A DNA stretch of 64,000 bases from Ursus arctos (Eukaryota; Chordata; Mammalia; Carnivora; Ursidae), in the NCBI RefSeq assembly GCF_023065955.2, contig NW_026622874.1, positions 24,547,772 to 24,611,771 on the forward strand, written 5' to 3'. The position numbers and the translations under genes were made by a program. Below are positions 11,061 to 20,862 of the stretch, piece after piece (position 1 is the first letter of the stretch; the number at the start of each line of letters is the position of its first letter). The notes beneath the pieces were generated by a model, which was not told where the DNA came from, did not search any database, and worked only from the letters and a program-made list of their open reading frames with translations.

Positions 11061-11586
11061 TGAAATATATGAATTTAGTGCCATTGTATTACCTGCAAAG
11101 TCCCTGTTTCTGTAGATTGTCTCTGTTTCTTTCTGGTCTATATTACTTTTGGGCTCTCTCTTTGCTTAGAAGATGCCCTTTAATATTTCTTGCGGGGCTG
11201 GTTTAGTGATCACGAATTCTTTTAGTTTCTGTTTGTCCTGGAAGCTCTTTATCTCTCCTTCCATTCTGAATGACAGCTTTGCTGGATAAAATATTCTTGG
11301 CTGCATATTTTTCTCATTTAGCACCCTGAATATATCATGTCAGTCCTTTCTGGCATAACAGGTCTCTGGGGCTAGGTCTGCTGCCAGTATAAAGTTCCTA
11401 CCCCTATAGATTAAGGAGTTCTAGTCTTGATCTGCTTTCAGGATCTTTTTCTTTATCTCTGAAATTTGCAAGCTTCACTATTATATGCCAGGGCGTTCTA
11501 TTTTTATTGACTTTGAGGGGTTGTTCTCTCTACCTCCTGGACTCGAATGCATGTTTCCTTCCCCAGATTGGGGAAGTTCTCAGCTA

Positions 11587-11588
<2 letters not shown>

Positions 11589-11646
<58 letters not shown>
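11589..11646. repeat. (AT)29 microsatellite inside L1 ORF1
   Basis: Fifty-eight bases of perfect AT. Undiverged young L1 copies normally read a short mixed sequence here, so this is a copy-specific expansion. Both strands read as Ile-Tyr repeats. Confidence 0.97.
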
Positions 11647-11648
<2 letters not shown>

Positions 11649-11949
11649 TCCTTTTCTCTCTCTTTCTTCATCCCCTGGGACCCCAATAATTCTAATATTG
11701 TTTTGCTTTATGGTATCACTGATTTCTTGAAGCCTCCCTTATGGTCCATAATTGTTTTTTTCTCTTTTCCTGAGCTTCTTTCCTTTCCACCATCTTGTCT
11801 TCTATGTCACTGTCTCTTCTGCCTCATTTACCCTAGCTGTTAGAGCACCCATTTCAGACTGCATCTCAGTTAAAGCATTTTTAATTTTGGTCTGATTAGA
11901 TTTTATTTCTGCATTAAGAGATTCTCTAGTGTCCTTTAACACTTAAAAA

Positions 11950-11973
11950 AAAGCCCACTTTAAAGTGGGCTTT
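11950..11973. repeat. Perfect 24-bp palindrome
   Basis: Arm AAAGCCCACTTT is followed immediately by its reverse complement with no loop. It interrupts ORF1 of the L1 at a point where I expect 'tttttcaagcccagctagta' to run straight on, so it looks like a local templated insertion. It is not a bacterial-type terminator, given the eukaryotic context. Confidence 0.9.
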
Positions 11974-12109
11974 ATTCAAGCCCAGCTAGTAACTTTATAA
12001 TCATCATCCTGAATTCCAACGCTGAAATTTAGTTATATCCATATCAATTAGATCTGTAGCAGAGAGTATTTACCTCTGGTTCTTTCTTTTGTTATGAATC
12101 CCTCCTTCT

Positions 12110-13866
12110 AGTCATTTTGCCCAGAGAAGAATAGATGAATGAGAGAACGAAATCAAAAATATCAACCACAACCCAAGCTAAATACACACTAGACAAATCC
12201 AAAGAGGTCAGAACGCCCAAAAAAGAAAAGAAAAAGGAAAAAAAAAAAAAAAAAGGAAAAACGAGAGAATATCTCACAGGTGGACAAAACGGGGTGATCC
12301 AATTGGTCCTGGGTGTATTTTGGTCTGTTTGTTACAAGACACTAAATCTCAAAATTGTAAAGAAAGCAAATATATAAAAATAAAATTGAATACAGTAGAA
12401 GGATTCCAAAATGAAGAATATATCTATAAAATGTAAATGTAAAAATTAAAATTAAAAAAAGACTTAAAAACAAAGAGTTGATAAAATAAGAAACTATTGA
12501 AAAGGAAAAAAAAAGAAAAAGAAAAAGAAAATTTTATTCTTTAAAACATTTTATTTATTTATTTGAGAGAGGAAGAGCACAAGCAGGGGGAGTGGCGGGG
12601 GGTGGGGAGAGAATCAGGCTCCATAGGGAGCCTGATGTGGGGCTCAGTCCGAGGACCCTGGGATCATGACCTGGGCCAGAGGCAGACACTTAACCAACTG
12701 AGCCACCCAGGCCCCCCAGAAAAAGAAAATTTTAAGCTGCAAGACTAAAGACTAATGCAAAAAAAAAAAAAAATCTCTAGTTCTATATACTATTTTCCCC
12801 TAGCACAGTTTTTCGGATCTGATGATCTATAAACTTGGTATTCACCTGAGGATCCTGTTGGTCTTCTGAGGGAGGGTCCTGTTGCACTGGTTTCTTTGCC
12901 TGGGCAGAGTTGCACCACCCCTTGCCAGGGGGCTGGGCTTAGTGTAAGCTGCTTCACATTCCTCTATGTAGCTTTTGTTCCCTGAAGGCTTTTCCCACCC
13001 CTTTAGGGGATGAAAAAAGGTAAAAAGTGGCAGCGCCTGATCTCCAGCCCTGGAGCTAACAATCAGGGCCCCCACTCTTCTCTGCACCCTCAGGGAAAGA
13101 TGGCCAATCCCTTTCAGGTGCCAAACTCTACAAACTCCTGTGGTGCATACCCCGCACCAATCTTCCCAGGAGAGGGAAGGGTGTCTCATTGCTGCCCCAT
13201 TGCTTGCTGGGCTCCTGTTTTGTGAGCATTTGCCAGTTGGTGGATCCTGCTTGCACCTGTGCTGCTCCTCCCAGGGGAAGGAGCAGGGTCTCCCAGCAAT
13301 TGTCACTTGCGGGGCCTCTGTTTGGAGAGTGGTTGCCCAATTGTTCTGAGGTTCTTGGCTTATGGCCACACCTAGGTGAGAAGCCACTCCAGAGCTCTCT
13401 AATTGTAGCCTGCTTCCCTGTTCCAATGCTTGGGAACTCTGCCACACTCAGGCACCCCTGGTCTTCCTGAGACCCTGGGGATCCTGAGACCACACTGACC
13501 TACCTACCCAGGATTCTGCCCCGCTTCACCGCCTGAGCACCTTTCAGGCAGGGATGCCTCTCACTGGAGCAGACTTCTAAAAGTTCCAATTTTGCACTCA
13601 GGGGCTGTATCACCTTCCGGTGGCTGGCTTCTGGAGGCTCCCCCACCCCCCACAGTCATTTATTTTCCCCTCAGATTCACATCTCCACACCTCCTACTTT
13701 GCAAAAAGCGGTCGCTTTTCTATTTGTAGAATTGCAGCAATTCTTTTCTTAGATGTCAGGTTGAATTCACAGGTGTTCAGAATGATTTGATAGATATCTA
13801 GCTGAATTCAAGGGACCAGATGAAGCTCGTGTCTCCTAGCCTTCTTCCATCTTGCCTCCCTTGACA
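12110..13866 (-). promoter_or_regulatory. L1 5' UTR (internal promoter region)
   Basis: The 5' UTR starts at the right end with ggaggcaagatggaagaagg, resembling the YY1-bearing start of L1 (core AAGATGG on the minus strand). The interior is GC-richer than the flanks and has A-rich simple runs at 12225-12256 and 12500-12535. A 201-codon sense-strand frame lies at 13447-12842 and matches no protein I know. Promoter activity in this copy is unproven. Confidence 0.65.
12537..12718 (-). mobile_element. CAN SINE in L1 5' UTR, with 16-bp target-site duplication
   Basis: Direct repeat gaaaaagaaaatttta is perfect at 12521-12536 and 12719-12734. The head (minus strand) reads gggggcctgggtggctcagt; the tail is short. 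It belongs to the 'ttaagtgtctgcctctggcc' subtype, distinct from the SINE at 9.9 kb. Confidence 0.96.
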
Positions 13867-14248
13867 GATAAGGCCAACATTTTGTCTAAAGTGTATACCT
13901 ACGAGGGACTCTCTCTGCTCCTGTAGCAAAATAAACTTACCCATTGGCATGTTCCACTTTCAGTTTGTGGAAAATAGGATGTTATGAGAAAACAGAATAT
14001 TCCAGAAGCATCACCCCACACCATTGGCTCAATTACCAAAAGAGATGGAGTGTTAACACTGCCTATAAGCTTCATGGACTTTTACTCACCCTGGCACTTT
14101 CTCTCTGGGTGTACCAAATAAGTATGCCACTTCTTAGGAGGTGTTCTTGGTCTGGGTAATGGAAGACTTGTCACACAGACAAAAAGAAATATATATATAT
14201 GGAAAAGCTACTTGTCATACAAAAAATACATGTATTTATAAAATTTAT

Positions 14249-14281
<33 letters not shown>

Positions 14282-14464
14282 ATCAAAGCTACGTACAGAC
14301 GTCATGCCAAGAGCCCTTGTTCCTACCAGAAAGCACATTTACTCTCTGAAGCTGTGGCTATTGCCCTTCACAACTGAATCACGTGAGCTTCCAGAAGGTT
14401 TGTTGTGCCCTCAACTTTCCCCTGGGAAAATAAAGTTATCGTTATCATAAGAGTTAGTGGGAAC
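13867..14464. other. Unassigned sequence with a TA/TG microsatellite
   Basis: No recognised element apart from the (TA)n(TG)n run. An open frame through the repeat reads Cys-Val and is not a gene. Confidence 0.45.
14249..14282. repeat. (TA)n(TG)n microsatellite
   Basis: Five TA units followed by twelve TG units. Confidence 0.95.
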
Positions 14465-14630
14465 ACACATAAGTGACTTAGCCTCTCTATGCCATAGATT
14501 CTTCATCAGTAAAATTTGGATAATAGTACCTACTTGAGAATTGTGAGAATTAAATGAGCTAATGCACATGAGGAGCTTAGAATGTAGCTGGCACGTGATA
14601 AGCACTCAGTATAGGTTAGCTGTTGTTGCC
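14465..14630 (+). mobile_element. MIR
   Basis: MIR order: 'gtgacttagcctctctatgc', 'cttcatcagtaaaatttgga', 'taatagtacctacttgagaa', 'gagaattaaatgagctaatg', 'agctggcacgtgataagcac'. Core and 3' parts are present; the tRNA-like head is missing. Confidence 0.85.
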
Positions 14631-15024
14631 CTGCTCCTTCAGGGTAAACTGTGAAGGCCCTTTCCTGTTAACACTTCTCAAGGAAATGATGGTGGATGGT
14701 TTCTGCTCCTGCATCCTCATGCAATGTCCTCTAATGAGATTTTGGAGCATAGTGCATTCAGATTTTCTGTTGGTGGCTTTACTATAAAGACACACTAGTG
14801 TTTGGTGAAGTGATATGTGAAGTGAACCCAAAGTGGAACTCCCCACCCTACCCTGGAAGGAAAGTAGATATTTGTCCACTAATCAGTGGGAAACTAACAT
14901 GTTTCTAGGGAAGTAAGGTTGGCATGTTATTGTTATAAAATCTTTTGAGTGGCTTGGGATGGTATCTTGTGGAGAAGAGGACTCTTCTAGTCAGGTTTGA
15001 GACTTTATTCTGTCCCTAAAATAC
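14631..15024. other. Unassigned
   Basis: No recognised repeat or coding signal. Confidence 0.4.
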
Positions 15025-15145
15025 TTTACTTTAGAAAACTCACTGATGTCTCTATGCCTTTTTTTAATCATTTGAAAACTGAGCATTAAAAAGGATAAGC
15101 TTCAAAGTCCCTTTCAGGTCTAACATTCTAGAATTATGTAAAATG
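15025..15145 (+). mobile_element. MIR-like fragment
   Basis: Shows 'atgtctctatgcctttt', 'catttgaaaactgagc', and the diagnostic 'aagtccctttcaggtctaac' plus 'attctagaattatg'. This module ends many MIR3-like copies. Confidence 0.55.
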
Positions 15146-15544
15146 TGAATCATAATGTTTAGAAAAAAAAAAGGAAATAGGTCTCTCCTCCATGTGGGGC
15201 CACACTCATAATTTCTGAACACCTTATTAAAGATTAGAGGGGGAAAAAAACTCTAAGAGGCCCAATCTGGCTATTTTAAGGTCCCATTAACATAACTTCA
15301 TGAGATATTTTGTAACTGACTCTTGTAAACCTGCAGCTCCAAGCTCAAAAGAGTTCTCAGACCATGCTGTGTTGGCATTGAAGAGAGGGGGTGGCTGAGG
15401 GAGAAAAATGAGTATATGTCCACATCCCAGTACAATGTACCAAACTCTGCAGCCACATTGTACATTGTCTGGGCCAGAGATTGATGAGATGCTCCTGGCT
15501 CAGATGAAGACTTTCTCAGCACGTATCCTGTTTGTCCACTAGAA
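15146..15544. other. Unassigned
   Basis: A short poly-A at 15163-15173 has no recognisable element before it. No coding signal. Confidence 0.4.
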
Positions 15545-15990
15545 ACCATCCAACTATTAAGAATAGAACGAATAAACAAATAGTGGAATATTCATGAATG
15601 AATTCTATTAATGACCATGAATGTACTACTGTACATACGATGTGAATAAATATCACAAAATTGATATTGATCAGAAGTCATATACAAAGGAATACATATT
15701 GTATGATTCCGTTCAAAGTTTAAAAAAGGAAAATGTTAATTTATGATATTTAGATATTAGGATAGTAGTTACTTTTGGAGAAGAGGGTAGAGATTAGGAG
15801 GGGGAGTGAGAGAAGTTACTCCGGTATTTATTATACCCTACTTCTTGATCTGGGAAGTACATGGGTATATATATTACTTTGCAAAAATCCATCAAATTGT
15901 GTACTTAAAATAGGTAGTTTGAAAACATTAAGGAACATTTTTAAATTGGAGTTTTACCCACAACAAATGATAAGATACATTGAAGAAATG
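15545..15990 (+). mobile_element. Old L1 (L1M-type) 3' end
   Basis: Blocks match the end of L1M ORF2 and its 3' UTR: 'aacaaatagtggaatattca', 'tattgtatgattccgttcaa', 'ggatagtagttacttttgga', 'tgtgtacttaaaatag'. No open frame remains. Confidence 0.7.
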
Positions 15991-16084
15991 GAATATTCAC
16001 AATTTCTATAACTTCCTGAAATTTGTTTTGCATGGAATTTCCACACTCTCTGCAACTAAAGGAATGGATGAGATTTTGCAAAAT

Positions 16085-16325
16085 TGAGAGGGACCAGTAG
16101 GAGTAGAGAGAGAAGTATGAGAAAAGCATACAGGTGAGCAAATGCAGATCGTGTTCAGGGATGAGTGATAGGTGGAGTATCACATTAAAGGTGGCTGAGA
16201 AGGGACTTTGGGGCCATACCATGGAAGGTTTTGAATACAGAACAGGGTTTGTTTTTCATCTAACAGGCCCTAGGAAGCCAATGAGAGTTTGAACAGGGGA
16301 ATAATATGCCTTTCCCACAGGTTTT
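16085..16325 (-). mobile_element. LINE L2 fragment
   Basis: Antisense L2: 'ggggccataccatggaaggt', 'tttgaatacagaacagggtt', 'gccctaggaagccaatgaga', 'gtttgaacaggggaataata'. Confidence 0.65.
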
Positions 16326-16329
16326 TTCT

Positions 16330-17549
16330 AATTTTAATACGGTGAGGGTGGGAAAGGTACCTGAATTTATTCAGAAATGTTTTTGTCCTAGTCTGATGGG
16401 TACACACACATGTGCACATATATATAAGTAATGTGCTTATATTTTATATATAATGCATAAATATATATGAATATATCCCCCAGTAACTTGTAGGAGGACA
16501 ACAGAAGTGGCCTTCTGCCAACAGTAGGACAACTTTGCTTTTTTTTCCGAGTGACCCCAGGGTGCAGAGCATAGAGGGATTCAGCAAGTGATTTATTCTT
16601 TGGAGGTGGGAGGTGGGAGTAGGGAGAAGAAGCAAAGAAAGATTCAGCAGCATTCTGCAGAAGCCACCATCCAGGGCGAGTAGCTGGCATGGTTTCCATA
16701 GTTACAGAAATCCACCCTGCCACAAAACCTCACCCTCCTCTTAGCCCAGAGAACCTGATTTGATGATTTCACTCCAGCTGTGGAGTCAGCCACTCAATCC
16801 TGTGTCAGCTCAGGGCGCTGCCTCTAGAAAAATACTTTTTATTTTAGCAGGTCATTATTAGCGATTATTCTTTCTTGTCTTAGAAATGTTCTGCTCGGTG
16901 ATATGCTGGGTGAATGAGTGCTTTTTGAAATTTTCCGTTTCCTTCATAGCTTTCAGATGTGGCTCATGTGAAAAAGAGTTGAGAAGGTGGAAAATTCCCT
17001 TTACTCGTATCGAGGTCTGTATCATTGATTGTCCATGTGTTAATCTATGATGCACCATTTTCTCATTAACATCCAATAGTAGTTTTAAAGTCAGAGGTGG
17101 TTTCAGTTCAATTCCAGACCCATACAGCCAAAAGCTAAATAAATTATTATCAATCACGTATCTAGACTGTTTTCTTGCTTTTCCATTGCTTAACAGAGAA
17201 TTTCTTAGTAATTCTTAACACCTGGTATTCAAAGGAATTGGATAATGTGGTGTTTCAAGTAATTGAATATTATGAGTAACTGAGTTGATACACAAACACA
17301 ATCGACATAGGAGACCAAGAATATTTAGGGAATAAGATTCACAATTGTACGCAAGAGGCAATGTTATTGCAAAGCACTTAAAACAATTGGAATCGAAGCG
17401 GCTAACTACAGAGACTCCACTTTAAGCTTCTAAAGATATGAACATAAATGAGTTCTGTGTGTACCCATTTTAGAAATACATAAGCTGAGGCATTCCTTTT
17501 TATCTACAAGTTTATTACACCTGAAAACACAGACCCTCATTATGTAACC
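16330..17549. other. Transposon-poor unassigned stretch
   Basis: About 1.2 kb with no element I recognise. An open 99-codon minus-strand frame (17157-16858) has no known counterpart and no visible splice context. Candidate single-copy or conserved non-coding sequence, by inference only. Confidence 0.4.
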
Positions 17550-17706
17550 ACTAAAAAGTCATTTAAACTTTCAAGCTTAATTTTCCTTAACTGTAAAATG
17601 GAGACAATCTTAATGCGTCCTTTCTGGAGTTGTTTTGAAGTTTAAATGAGACAGTAAACGAAGAAGAACTAGCATACGGTATGCGCTCATTAAATGTCAG
17701 AGTAAT
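17550..17706 (+). mobile_element. MIR
   Basis: MIR core: 'aagtcatttaaactttcaag', 'ttttccttaactgtaaaatg', 'gagacaatcttaatgcgtcc', 'gaagtttaaatgagacagta', 'cggtatgcgctcattaaatg'. Confidence 0.8.
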
Positions 17707-17718
17707 GTATTCTCTTAG

Positions 17719-18138
17719 TGCCCCACCTGGATCCTCTTTACAGGCAGTGCACCCACCCCCTGGCTGCCATTTGTGTTGGCTGATAACAATTCACAGCTGC
17801 CCCTACTCCTGAAAATAGTCCTCCTCCACCACACAGGAGCCTTCTTGCCCAGGAGGCAACGCCCCCTACTGCCCAGGGCAGATTTGAACCAATGGTAACA
17901 GAGTTAGCGGCAAAAAAGGCTGGCCCCTTTGCCTCAAAGTGGGATCATTTGGTGGTGCAGTTCCAGCCTCTCTGCGGAATTAAACTGAAACTAGTCTTCA
18001 GCAGGTATCACTCTCTTGTTTAAGCTTTCTACTTCTGTGCTACTCTGCTTTCACTCCGCTTACCTTGTGAGCACTTTCCCAGTCACTTATAAGAAACTTC
18101 ATCTCCATTCTGGCTACTCAGGAACCCAACTGAAGACC
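17719..18138 (+). mobile_element. ERVL (MLT2-type) 5' LTR
   Basis: Matches the MLT2 LTR in order: 'gctgccatttgtgttggctg', 'ataacaattcacagctgccc', 'tcctccaccacacaggagcc', 'tgggatcatttggtggtgca', 'gcactttcccagtcacttat', and 'ggctactcaggaacccaact' near the 3' edge. Length of about 420 bp fits the family. It is followed directly by a primer binding site, so it is a 5' LTR and not a solo LTR. A CTCF-like motif lies inside it at 17861-17872. An AT-rich TATA equivalent is not obvious. Confidence 0.85.
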
Positions 18139-18140
18139 GT

Positions 18141-18157
18141 TGGCATCAGAAATGGTC
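18141..18157 (+). other. ERVL primer binding site (tRNA-Leu type)
   Basis: tggcatcagaaatggtc begins two bases after the LTR and matches the ERVL-class primer site (TGGTGTCAGAAGTGG-like) complementary to the 3' end of tRNA-Leu, with a few substitutions. Its position right after the LTR edge supports the ERVL call. Confidence 0.75.
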
Positions 18158-19545
18158 TTAGGAAGCCAACCCTGGGAATGGAATGCCGGGGTTGCCTCAC
18201 TTGCTGGCTGGATGGCAGTGAGGACCCACAGCTGAAGGTAGGTGACGAATTGGTCATCTCTGCTATGCTACACAGTGGGATTGCTAAGATTTTCATCTGT
18301 AATGGGCTGGGATGGAATTGAGGTGGAAGGAGATGTGCTGATTGGTGTAATGTCTCAGTCTTTGAGAGGTGTGAGAAAATAATTATAAGGTCTCTGAAAC
18401 TGGATGGGTAGCTGAAGAGATAAAATTACAGATTTGGATTTATTGATCAAAACTTTAAAGTAAAACATGAGAGCGAGGAGACCTGAACTCCTGGAGCTGG
18501 GATGGCGTTGGGGCAAAAACAGCTGAAGATCAGGCACGGGAGCTGATTGCAATAATGCGAAGCTCTGAGAAGGCTGAGTGGTCAGCTTTGGCAAGTCTCT
18601 TAAGCCAAAGGTTGGGGCCTTAATGGGGAAAGAGTATAACCCTGAGACTTGAGAGAGATATCTCTGCCTAGATGCATTTCGAACTTTGATTCCCCTAAAC
18701 CCTCCGATTCTGGAGAGGCAGCCTATTTCTCATTATCAAAGATAGAGCTTCCTACCCCCTCTTTGCTTGAAGACTGCAAAGAGACTTCAAATAAGCATTA
18801 TAAAACAGTGCAGGGTCCTTTTTAGGATATGCTCCCGATTCCCCTCTTGGCCACCAGACTCATCAAATTTCAGCATAGCTCAATTAGAAAAGTTCTGGGC
18901 CAGCCAAGGGGCAGATGATCTTATATCTTGAAGGGGCCTCAGGACCTAAAGGAAATTTATTGGCAGAAGCTGTGGGAGTGTGTCTAATAGAGGACCCTGA
19001 GAGTGGTTGACCAAAGGGGAACGGAATATAACATCGCTTAAGAGAAAGTTTGTGGATATGGGAACACTTCGCCACAGTCATAAGTTGATATCCTAGCAGG
19101 GGCCTAGGAGATGACTCTAAATTGTTGCACTAACTTTCAGAAGATTGGAAAAAGCAATGACCCACACAAAGTGTAGTAAAAATGCAAGAACTGTAGAAAA
19201 TGATGGAGGAAGGAATAGGAAAGCTCAGAGAAGTGGTATGCTGGATTGGATCTGCTGTATGGACCAGAAAACGCATTACCTGCCCAAAATTCTCGGGAGG
19301 GGCCAGAGGTCACTCCAATTAGTAAGGCGATAAGGAATGCGCTGGTGAGGAGGACATCGGTGTCTTTGAGAATCTCAGTAGTCTTCTGTAGGCTAGAACT
19401 GATGGTTACATAGTTGCACTTCCTTAGAGCAATGGGGTAGGATTCTGGAAAAAAGCAGAGGCCAGGTGGCAGCACTTAACTGTCAGAAGCGAAGGTGACT
19501 AATGAGCACAAGGTCGGAATGGCAGCCAGGGCTACAAGAGACTCC
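18158..19545 (+). mobile_element. ERVL internal leader/gag remnant
   Basis: The sequence continues the provirus: 'gcaaaaacagctgaagatca', 'cgaagctctgagaaggctga', 'gtggtcagctttggcaagtc', 'cgattctggagaggcagcct', 'tttgcttgaagactgcaaag' are blocks I recall from ERVL leader/gag. Numerous stops and frame changes make it non-coding. Pol, dUTPase and the 3' LTR are absent: the copy ends against L1 sequence near 19.55 kb. Related ERVL proviruses lack env, so its absence is normal for the family. Confidence 0.7.
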
Positions 19546-19549
19546 TGAT

Positions 19550-19735
19550 TTAAGGAGACAGAAAGGGTCAAGGTGAAGGGATAGAAAAATATATTCCGTA
19601 CAGGTAGAAACTAAGAGAAAACAGGCTATATTTATTTCGGACAAAATAAACTTTAAGCCAAAAATACAAATAAAAAGCAAAGAAAGTCATTATATAATGA
19701 TAAAGGGGTCAACTCATCATGAAGGTAAAACAACT
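19550..19735 (+). mobile_element. L1 ORF2 fragment (endonuclease region)
   Basis: A short + strand piece translating to an L1 endonuclease-like stretch (DKINFKPKIQIKSKESHYIM, then IKGSTHHEGKTTV). It adjoins the oppositely oriented L1 that follows. Because it lies at that element's 3' side, simple twin-priming inversion does not explain it. A separate insertion is more likely. Confidence 0.7.
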
Positions 19736-20088
19736 GTAGATTCCAATTGTGCAATACAGTGGTATTAATTAACCATAGTCACCATGTTTTACATTAGATC
19801 CTTAGACCTTCTTTGTCTTATAGCTTAAATTTTGTGCTTATAGCTAAAATTTTAGGTAAATTTTGACAACCTTTCCCAATTTCCCCCCATTCCCTAGCAA
19901 TCATTTTTCTACTCTGTTTAAATGAGTTTGACTTTTTTAAAATTCCATACCTAAGTGATACCACTTGGCGTTTTTTTCTCTGCTTTATTTCATTTAGCAT
20001 AATACCTTCAAGTTCCATTTATGTTGGCGACACAATTGTTTCAAATGGCTGCATGTCCTTCTTTCTCGTGGCTGAATAATATCCCATT

Positions 20089-20116
20089 GTGTGTGTGTGT
20101 ATGTGTATACACACAC
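20089..20116. repeat. (TG)n/(CA)n microsatellite with dyad symmetry
   Basis: TG units pass into a tatacacacac run, giving a self-complementary gtgtatacac core. It sits at the L1 position between 'cccattgt' and 'cttctttatt'. Confidence 0.9.
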
Positions 20117-20680
20117 CGCAGCTTCTTTATTTATTCAGCTATCAATGGACATTTAGGCTGTTTCCATATCTTGGCTACTGTGAATAATGCTACAATGAAC
20201 ATGGACGTGCAGTTATCTTTCATATCCTGTTTTCATTTCCTTTGACTGTATATCCAGAAGTGGGATTGCTGAATCATGGTAGTGTTTTATTTTTAATTTT
20301 TGAGGAACCTTCATATTGTTTATCATAGTGGCTGCACCAATTTACATTCCTGTCTACAGTACACAAGGGTTCCCTTTTCTCTACGTCCTTGACAGTACTT
20401 GCTATCTTCTGTCTTCTTGAAAATAGCCATTCTGACAGGTGTGAGATGGTATTTCATTATAGTTTTGATTTGCATTTCCCTGATGATTAGTGATGTTGAG
20501 CACCTTTTCATGTACCTGCCAGCCATTTGTGGGGTTTTTTTGGTGGGGGGGGGCGTGTTTATTGAGATCCTCTGCCCATTTCTTAATTGGATGGTTCAGT
20601 TTTTGTTTTCACTTTTTTTTTTTTTTTGGTTCTTGTTTTTGTTTTGTGTTTTGCTATGAGTTGTATAAGTTCTATATTTT

Positions 20681-20862
20681 AAGATTTTATTTATTTGAGA
20701 GAGTGTGAGCATGATTGGAGGGAGGAGCAGAGGTGGAGGGACAAGCAGACTCTGTGCTGAGCACAGAGACCAACATGGGGCTCGAGCCCACAACCCTGAG
20801 ATCATGACCTGAGCTGAAACCAAGGGTCAGATCCTTAACTGACTGAGCCACCCAGGCGCCCC
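20681..20862 (-). mobile_element. CAN SINE in L1
   Basis: Head on the minus strand: ggggcgcctgggtggctcag. The imperfect direct repeat aagttctatatttt (20667-20680) / aagttatatatattttt (from 20863) flanks it. Subtype 'ggatctgacccttggtttca' is unlike the SINE at 9.9 kb. Confidence 0.93.

Larger units (their letters stand above)
11150..12110 (-). pseudogene. L1 ORF1 remnant
   Basis: ORF1 encodes the L1 RNA-binding coiled-coil chaperone. On the minus strand, IIAENFPNLGKETCIRVQEV matches the conserved region ahead of the RNA-binding domain, and the sequence to its right fits the coiled-coil part. A (TA)n expansion has replaced the residues just before this motif with repeated Ile-Tyr while leaving the frame open locally. 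A 24-bp palindrome interrupts the N-terminal region. Not functional. Confidence 0.8.
9745..13866 (-). mobile_element. Young carnivoran L1, 5' complete but 3'-truncated
   Basis: Reading the minus strand from the right end: a 5' UTR starting ggaggcaagatggaagaagg, then ORF1 remnants, then the ORF2 endonuclease region. It stops before the reverse-transcriptase domain. No 3' UTR, poly-A tail or flanking duplication is visible at the left end, which abuts the GA-rich tract. L1 copies are normally truncated at the 5' end, so loss of the 3' half points to a later deletion or rearrangement. Two SINEs inserted afterwards. The copy cannot be active. Confidence 0.88.

Noticed and set aside
11950..11973. 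Rho-independent terminator
   Set aside because: Hairpin plus T/A context looks similar, but the DNA is eukaryotic and the site is inside an L1.
12842..13447. 201-codon minus-strand open frame as a host gene
   Set aside because: It lies wholly in the L1 5' UTR, has no recognisable domain, and is not separable from the transposon. Kept only as an L1 observation.
18016..18321. Open frame with a GT-type donor (ctgaag/gtaggt near 18.24 kb) as a coding exon
   Set aside because: It spans the end of the ERVL LTR, the primer site and the leader, so the frame is fortuitous.
20323..20526. Conserved-looking 67-codon minus frame as a small gene
   Set aside because: Its sequence ([13 protein letters not shown]...) is the C-terminus of L1 ORF2.
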